Source of the DNA: Fischerella muscicola PCC 7414
Lineage (GTDB): Bacteria; Cyanobacteriota; Cyanobacteriia; Cyanobacteriales; Nostocaceae
NCBI RefSeq assembly: GCF_000317205.1
Contig: NZ_AJLK01000134.1
Location: 1 to 38,081 of the forward strand
Length of the DNA: 38,081 bases
Reading direction: 5' to 3'
Part shown: one piece after another, positions 35,132 to 38,081 of the stretch
Layout of the letters: every line of letters starts with the position of its first letter
Position numbering within the stretch: position 1 is the first letter of the stretch
Notes under the pieces: model-generated
What the model was told of the DNA's origin: nothing
What the model saw: the letters and a program-made list of their open reading frames with translations, nothing else
Database searches by the model: none
Made by a program: the position numbers and the translations under genes

Positions 35132-36616
35132 ATGTCGAACAATCTACTGACAGTCGCCTATATAGTGGCTAGCGCCTTATTTATTCTCAGTCTCGGGGGA
35201 CTGTCTAATCAGGAAACTGCTCGCCAAGGTAATGTTTACGGCATAGTTGGTATGCTGATTGCTCTGGTTGCTACCGCATTCTCTCTAGACGTAACTACAT
35301 ACGGCATCCTCACGTCAATTGTCATCCCAGGAGCCGTCATCGGTGCAATTGTGGCTTCTCGGGTAGCGATGACCTCGATGCCAGAACTAGTGGCAATTCT
35401 ACACAGCTTTGTAGGGATGGCAGCAGTTCTGGTGGGCATTGCCAATTATCTGCAAGAGTCGATAGAACTCACCCCAGTTGAGTCTACAATTCACGAAATT
35501 GAAATTTTTGTGGGTGTGTTTATTGGTGCTGTCACCTTCACAGGTTCGGTGGTTGCCTTTGGCAAACTGCGGGGTATCATCAGCAGCAAACCTCTGCTTT
35601 TGCCAGGGCGACACTTGCTCAACCTGGGGATGATTGCGGCTTCTGTATGGCTGGGTTTCGAGTTTTTGACAACAGCACATCTGAGTGGACTGCAATCGCT
35701 GTTAGCGATGTTTGTGATCTCTTCAATCTTGGGCATTCATCTAGTGATGGCGATCGGTGGTGCTGATATGCCAGTGGTGATCTCCATGCTCAATAGCTAC
35801 TCTGGATGGGCAGCCGCCGCCGCTGGTTTCATGCTATCGAACGATTTGCTGATCATTACGGGGGCGCTGGTGGGCAGTAGTGGTGCTATCCTCAGCTATA
35901 TCATGTGTAAGGCCATGAACCGTTCCTTCCTCAGCGTGATTCTTGGGGGCTTTGGTGAGCAAACAAGTGCAGCAACTCCTAGTGGAGAGAAATTGGAGGG
36001 TAATGTCACTACAGCAACAATTGAGGATACCGTGCAACTGTTGCAAAATGCCAAGAGTGTCATCGTTGTCCCTGGCTACGGTATGGCAGTAGCTCAAGCC
36101 CAGCATACCGTATCAGAACTCACAAAGTTGCTGCGCGATCGCGGCGTCCAGGTTCGGTTTGGCATCCATCCGGTAGCTGGTAGGATGCCTGGACATATGA
36201 ACGTCCTTCTGGCTGAAGCTAATGTACCCTACGACATCGTCCTAGAAATGGATGAGATTAACGAGGACTTTCCCAAAACTGATGTGGTGCTGGTGATCGG
36301 TGCAAACGACACTGTTAACCCCAGTGCTTTGGAAGATCCTCAGAGTCTGATTGCTGGTATGCCAGTCTTAGAAGTCTGGAAAGCTGGTACTGTCGTAGTC
36401 ATGAAACGGAGTATGGCTAGTGGCTACGCTGGTGTTGAGAATCCTCTGTTTTATAAAGACAACACCCGGATGCTATTTGGCGATGCGAAGAAAAATCTGG
36501 ATGCGATCGTAGCAAAACTTGTACAGTTAAGTGAGGGAAGTGTAGAGTTGCGCCAGCCTGCATTTGATGATGTACCGTTAACAGGCAAAGTATTAAACCT
36601 CTTGCATGAATCCTAA
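35132..36616 (+). CDS. pntB: NAD(P) transhydrogenase beta subunit
   Basis: This 494-residue PntB provides most of the proton channel and the NADP(H)-binding domain III. Eight or so membrane helices fill residues 1-265. Domain III follows with [13 protein letters not shown] near 312, the [20 protein letters not shown] loop near 343, [10 protein letters not shown] near 390 and [17 protein letters not shown] near 430, all characteristic. It is 13 bases downstream of pntA and surely co-transcribed. The stretch between the last helix and domain III ([20 protein letters not shown]) is typical linker. The pair links the NADH and NADPH pools through the proton gradient of the thylakoid or cytoplasmic membrane. 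Confidence 0.95.
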   Translation: MSNNLLTVAYIVASALFILSLGGLSNQETARQGNVYGIVGMLIALVATAFSLDVTTYGILTSIVIPGAVIGAIVASRVAMTSMPELVAILHSFVGMAAVLVGIANYLQESIELTPVESTIHEIEIFVGVFIGAVTFTGSVVAFGKLRGIISSKPLLLPGRHLLNLGMIAASVWLGFEFLTTAHLSGLQSLLAMFVISSILGIHLVMAIGGADMPVVISMLNSYSGWAAAAAGFMLSNDLLIITGALVGSSGAILSYIMCKAMNRSFLSVILGGFGEQTSAATPSGEKLEGNVTTATIEDTVQLLQNAKSVIVVPGYGMAVAQAQHTVSELTKLLRDRGVQVRFGIHPVAGRMPGHMNVLLAEANVPYDIVLEMDEINEDFPKTDVVLVIGANDTVNPSALEDPQSLIAGMPVLEVWKAGTVVVMKRSMASGYAGVENPLFYKDNTRMLFGDAKKNLDAIVAKLVQLSEGSVELRQPAFDDVPLTGKVLNLLHES

Positions 36617-36630
36617 AAACCCCTGTTCAT

Positions 36631-36660
36631 CCCCTCATAAACGAGGGGAAAATTTTGTAC
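36631..36660 (+). terminator. Possible terminator after pntB
   Basis: CCCCTC, a 6-base loop and GAGGGG form a perfect 6-bp GC-rich stem 14 bases after the pntB stop, followed by AAAATTTT. The T-run is short and offset by four A residues, so this is a plausible but weak factor-independent terminator. Confidence 0.45.
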
Positions 36661-36747
36661 ATGAAGATTTAACCTGAATCGCAAGTAAGCACGGGCGATC
36701 GCACCTCAAACACTTGAACACTCTACTAGATGAAAGGTTGTTAACCG

Positions 36748-37101
36748 CAGAAAATCCTGGTTTTGGCAGCGTCGTCTAGTTCAACCTGTGTTTCACCAAA
36801 AGCAGATTATAAGGATACGGCAAAATAATGGTGGAGTACACCGACCAGATGTTGCAAACCTGACACGATGACGAAGTTCATGATATTCACGCAGATATAA
36901 TGTGCCTGAGTGGATAATGCATCGCCATGCTAAATACTTCGATCATCCCGAAGTCTTCCAAACCGAACGTTGTACAGAGGATTTTGAAAGGCAACTACCC
37001 AAAGATGTATATATTTCCTTTGGTGATGGTCCTCGCATTTGTATGGGTAAGGGTTTTAACCTCTTGATTCGTACGGCGCCGGAGGGTGCGCGTGTCAGCT
37101 A
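36748..37101 (+). pseudogene. Decayed cytochrome P450 (CYP110-like)
   Basis: Pieces of one P450 are readable in order but in different frames. QRRLVQPVFHQKQII near 36767 is the C-helix region. EYTDQMLQT, a stop in place of the expected Trp, and then HDDEVHDIHADIM follow near 36834. From 36905 comes the C-terminal part PEWIMHRHAKYFDHPEVFQ with the heme-ligand loop FGDGPRICMGKGF. The I- to K-helix region is missing, and after GKGF the frame runs into unrelated sequence and stops. At least one frameshift, a nonsense codon, an internal deletion and a 3' loss make it non-functional. Cyanobacterial CYP110-type enzymes hydroxylate fatty acids or terpenoids, which is a thematic but unproven link to the lipid genes upstream. 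Confidence 0.8.
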
Positions 37102-37239
37102 ATGACACTCAAGCCAGAGACACTACCTGCTGATTTGAAGTTGCAGAAGTTGGTGGATGGATATTTCTTTAATTGCAACTATCAGTCATTTCCAGCCATG
37201 GAGGATCAAGCCAAACCTAATTATAACGTGTCTGTTTGA
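37102..37239 (+). other. Short open frame after the P450 remnant
   Basis: A 45-codon frame starts MTLKPETLPADLKLQ, directly after the P450 remnant. It has no ribosome-binding site and matches no family I recognise. It may be more debris rather than a gene. Confidence 0.15.
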
Positions 37240-37287
37240 ATACTTACTACTGTGGTTTAGGCTGGTAATAAGTTCAATTACTATAGT

Positions 37288-37758
37288 TTACTGGTCTAGA
37301 GGTGAAGTTGGAGAATTCAATAGAATTTCCTGTTGCGGTTCTCGTACCTCCCACTGACACCTTCTTTCATTCGGTTGGTTGTAATTAATTGCCATTGTGA
37401 AATTGCGAGATTGGACACTATTGTTGCGGAGATTTACGATCGCCTGGGTATAGTTTCCTCCAGCAACGGCTGTCCATTGCAACACATTTGTCGCATTAGG
37501 TTGGTCGGGAACGAAGCGCATTTTATACCTAACTCGCTCTAGAGAATCACCAGGGCGGACGAAAACTAAACCCTGAACAATATCTGCTACCCGTTCTAAG
37601 AGATCGGCAGACATAAAGCTACAACTATTAGGTGTATCTCCTTTAACTAAAGCCAAGTAAGGGCGATCGCGTAAAGACTCTACTTGTTGAGCTTGCGCTC
37701 CAAAGTTGGAGGAAAAGATGAGGGTAATAGGCAGTATCAGAAAAACAGTTTTTCTCAT
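37288..37758 (-). CDS. Small secreted protein of unknown function
   Basis: This is the only convincing minus-strand gene. The 156-residue product starts MRKTVFLILPITLIF with a classic signal peptide that probably ends at the AQA-QQ site near residue 24. The mature part has just two cysteines (in NSCSFM and RRCQWE), which could form one disulfide, and looks beta-rich with polar repeats such as NLRNNSVQSRNFTMAINYN. I start at ATG 37758, with GAGAAG 8 bases upstream; ATG 37779 is in frame but would put charged residues before the signal. I do not recognise the family. It is convergent with the pnt genes and the P450 remnant. Confidence 0.7.
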   Translation of the reverse strand: MRKTVFLILPITLIFSSNFGAQAQQVESLRDRPYLALVKGDTPNSCSFMSADLLERVADIVQGLVFVRPGDSLERVRYKMRFVPDQPNATNVLQWTAVAGGNYTQAIVNLRNNSVQSRNFTMAINYNQPNERRCQWEVREPQQEILLNSPTSPLDQ

Positions 37759-38081
37759 ATTAATAACTTCTCGCTCCATGTCTGACTCTAGATAACTATA
37801 AAATAAATTTCCCTTAATTCTGGGAATAGCTCAAGCGTATACTGTATCCGACTATCTTTGTCAGCGCGAATGGCGATATTAGCATCCGCAATCATTTGTT
37901 GATCTTATTGTGTTTGCAAATCATCTAAGCACGTTATTGGAATTGATACGCTGCCACCTCTGTGACTTTTATCAACATACAGCTAGCGAATGGGGGGTTA
38001 AACCCCTCAAGAAACCCCAGAATAAAAATCAGGTAGTTGTAACTAACGTCCAAGCATTTGTAACGACAGCTTCTAAGTGGG
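37759..38081. other. Right edge with a partial open frame
   Basis: A + strand frame is open from 37883 to the window end (about 66 codons, including LSTLLELIRCHLCDFYQ and VVVTNVQAFVTTASKW). It has no ATG and I do not recognise it. It could be a decayed gene or the interior of one that continues beyond the window. A near-palindrome GGGGTTAAACCCC lies inside it near 37995. Promoter elements for the minus-strand gene could also lie here but none stands out. Confidence 0.25.

Noticed and set aside
36902-37102. Small intact P450-like gene
   Set aside because: It contains only the C-terminal heme loop. Upstream P450 pieces sit in other frames with a stop, so it is part of a pseudogene.
37157-37357. 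66-codon + strand frame after the P450 remnant
   Set aside because: There is no ribosome-binding site or recognisable family, and it overlaps the 3' end of the minus-strand secreted protein gene.

Overview
The window looks like chromosome from a filamentous, probably Nostocales-type cyanobacterium. I saw more than 20 copies of the cyanobacterial octamer GCGATCGC (HIP1), many tandem heptanucleotide repeats (STRR-like) between genes, a PntAB transhydrogenase of cyanobacterial layout and a CYP110-like P450 remnant. The species cannot be named from this sequence. Every intact gene except one near the right edge lies on the + strand. I found no rRNA, tRNA, CRISPR array or transposase.

Region 1 (about 0.9-21.4 kb) is a large exopolysaccharide locus. 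It holds seven GT4 glycosyltransferases, three full-length GT2 glycosyltransferases and a truncated fourth one in a tandem array. It also holds a Wzc/BY-kinase chain-length regulator, an O-antigen ligase/polymerase-like membrane protein, a methyltransferase, a membrane O-acyltransferase and an MsbA/HepA-like ABC exporter. The likely job is to assemble, decorate and export a heteropolysaccharide (sheath, capsule or heterocyst envelope). No Wzx flippase, Wza-like outer-membrane channel or priming sugar-phosphate transferase is visible, so the set is either completed elsewhere or uses the ABC exporter for translocation. The locus carries scars of duplication: the GT2 array, a vestigial GT4 start at 18948, and inverted 10-mer repeats bracketing 15.7-21.6 kb.

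Region 2 (about 22.7-33.1 kb) is the most unusual part: a same-strand set that reads as fatty-acid beta-oxidation. It has a monoacylglycerol-lipase-like hydrolase, a long-chain acyl-CoA synthetase-like protein, a FadN-type hydroxyacyl-CoA dehydrogenase/enoyl-CoA hydratase fusion, a FadA thiolase and a membrane-anchored FadE-type acyl-CoA dehydrogenase of about 817 residues. Cyanobacteria are generally described as lacking beta-oxidation, so a complete set here deserves attention. FadN and FadA keep the catalytic residues I could check. The synthetase-like protein has lost several adenylation residues, including the usual C-terminal lysine, so its activity is in doubt.

Region 3 (about 33.5-36.6 kb) is pntA-pntB, the proton-translocating NAD(P) transhydrogenase. 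Region 4 (36.6-38.1 kb) holds a decayed cytochrome P450, a small secreted protein on the - strand and an open frame running off the right edge.

Tandem heptamer repeats have become part of coding sequence in at least two proteins here: the C-tails of the 2329 glycosyltransferase and of FadE. The PntA linker is a possible third case. They also fill the gaps between the fad genes.
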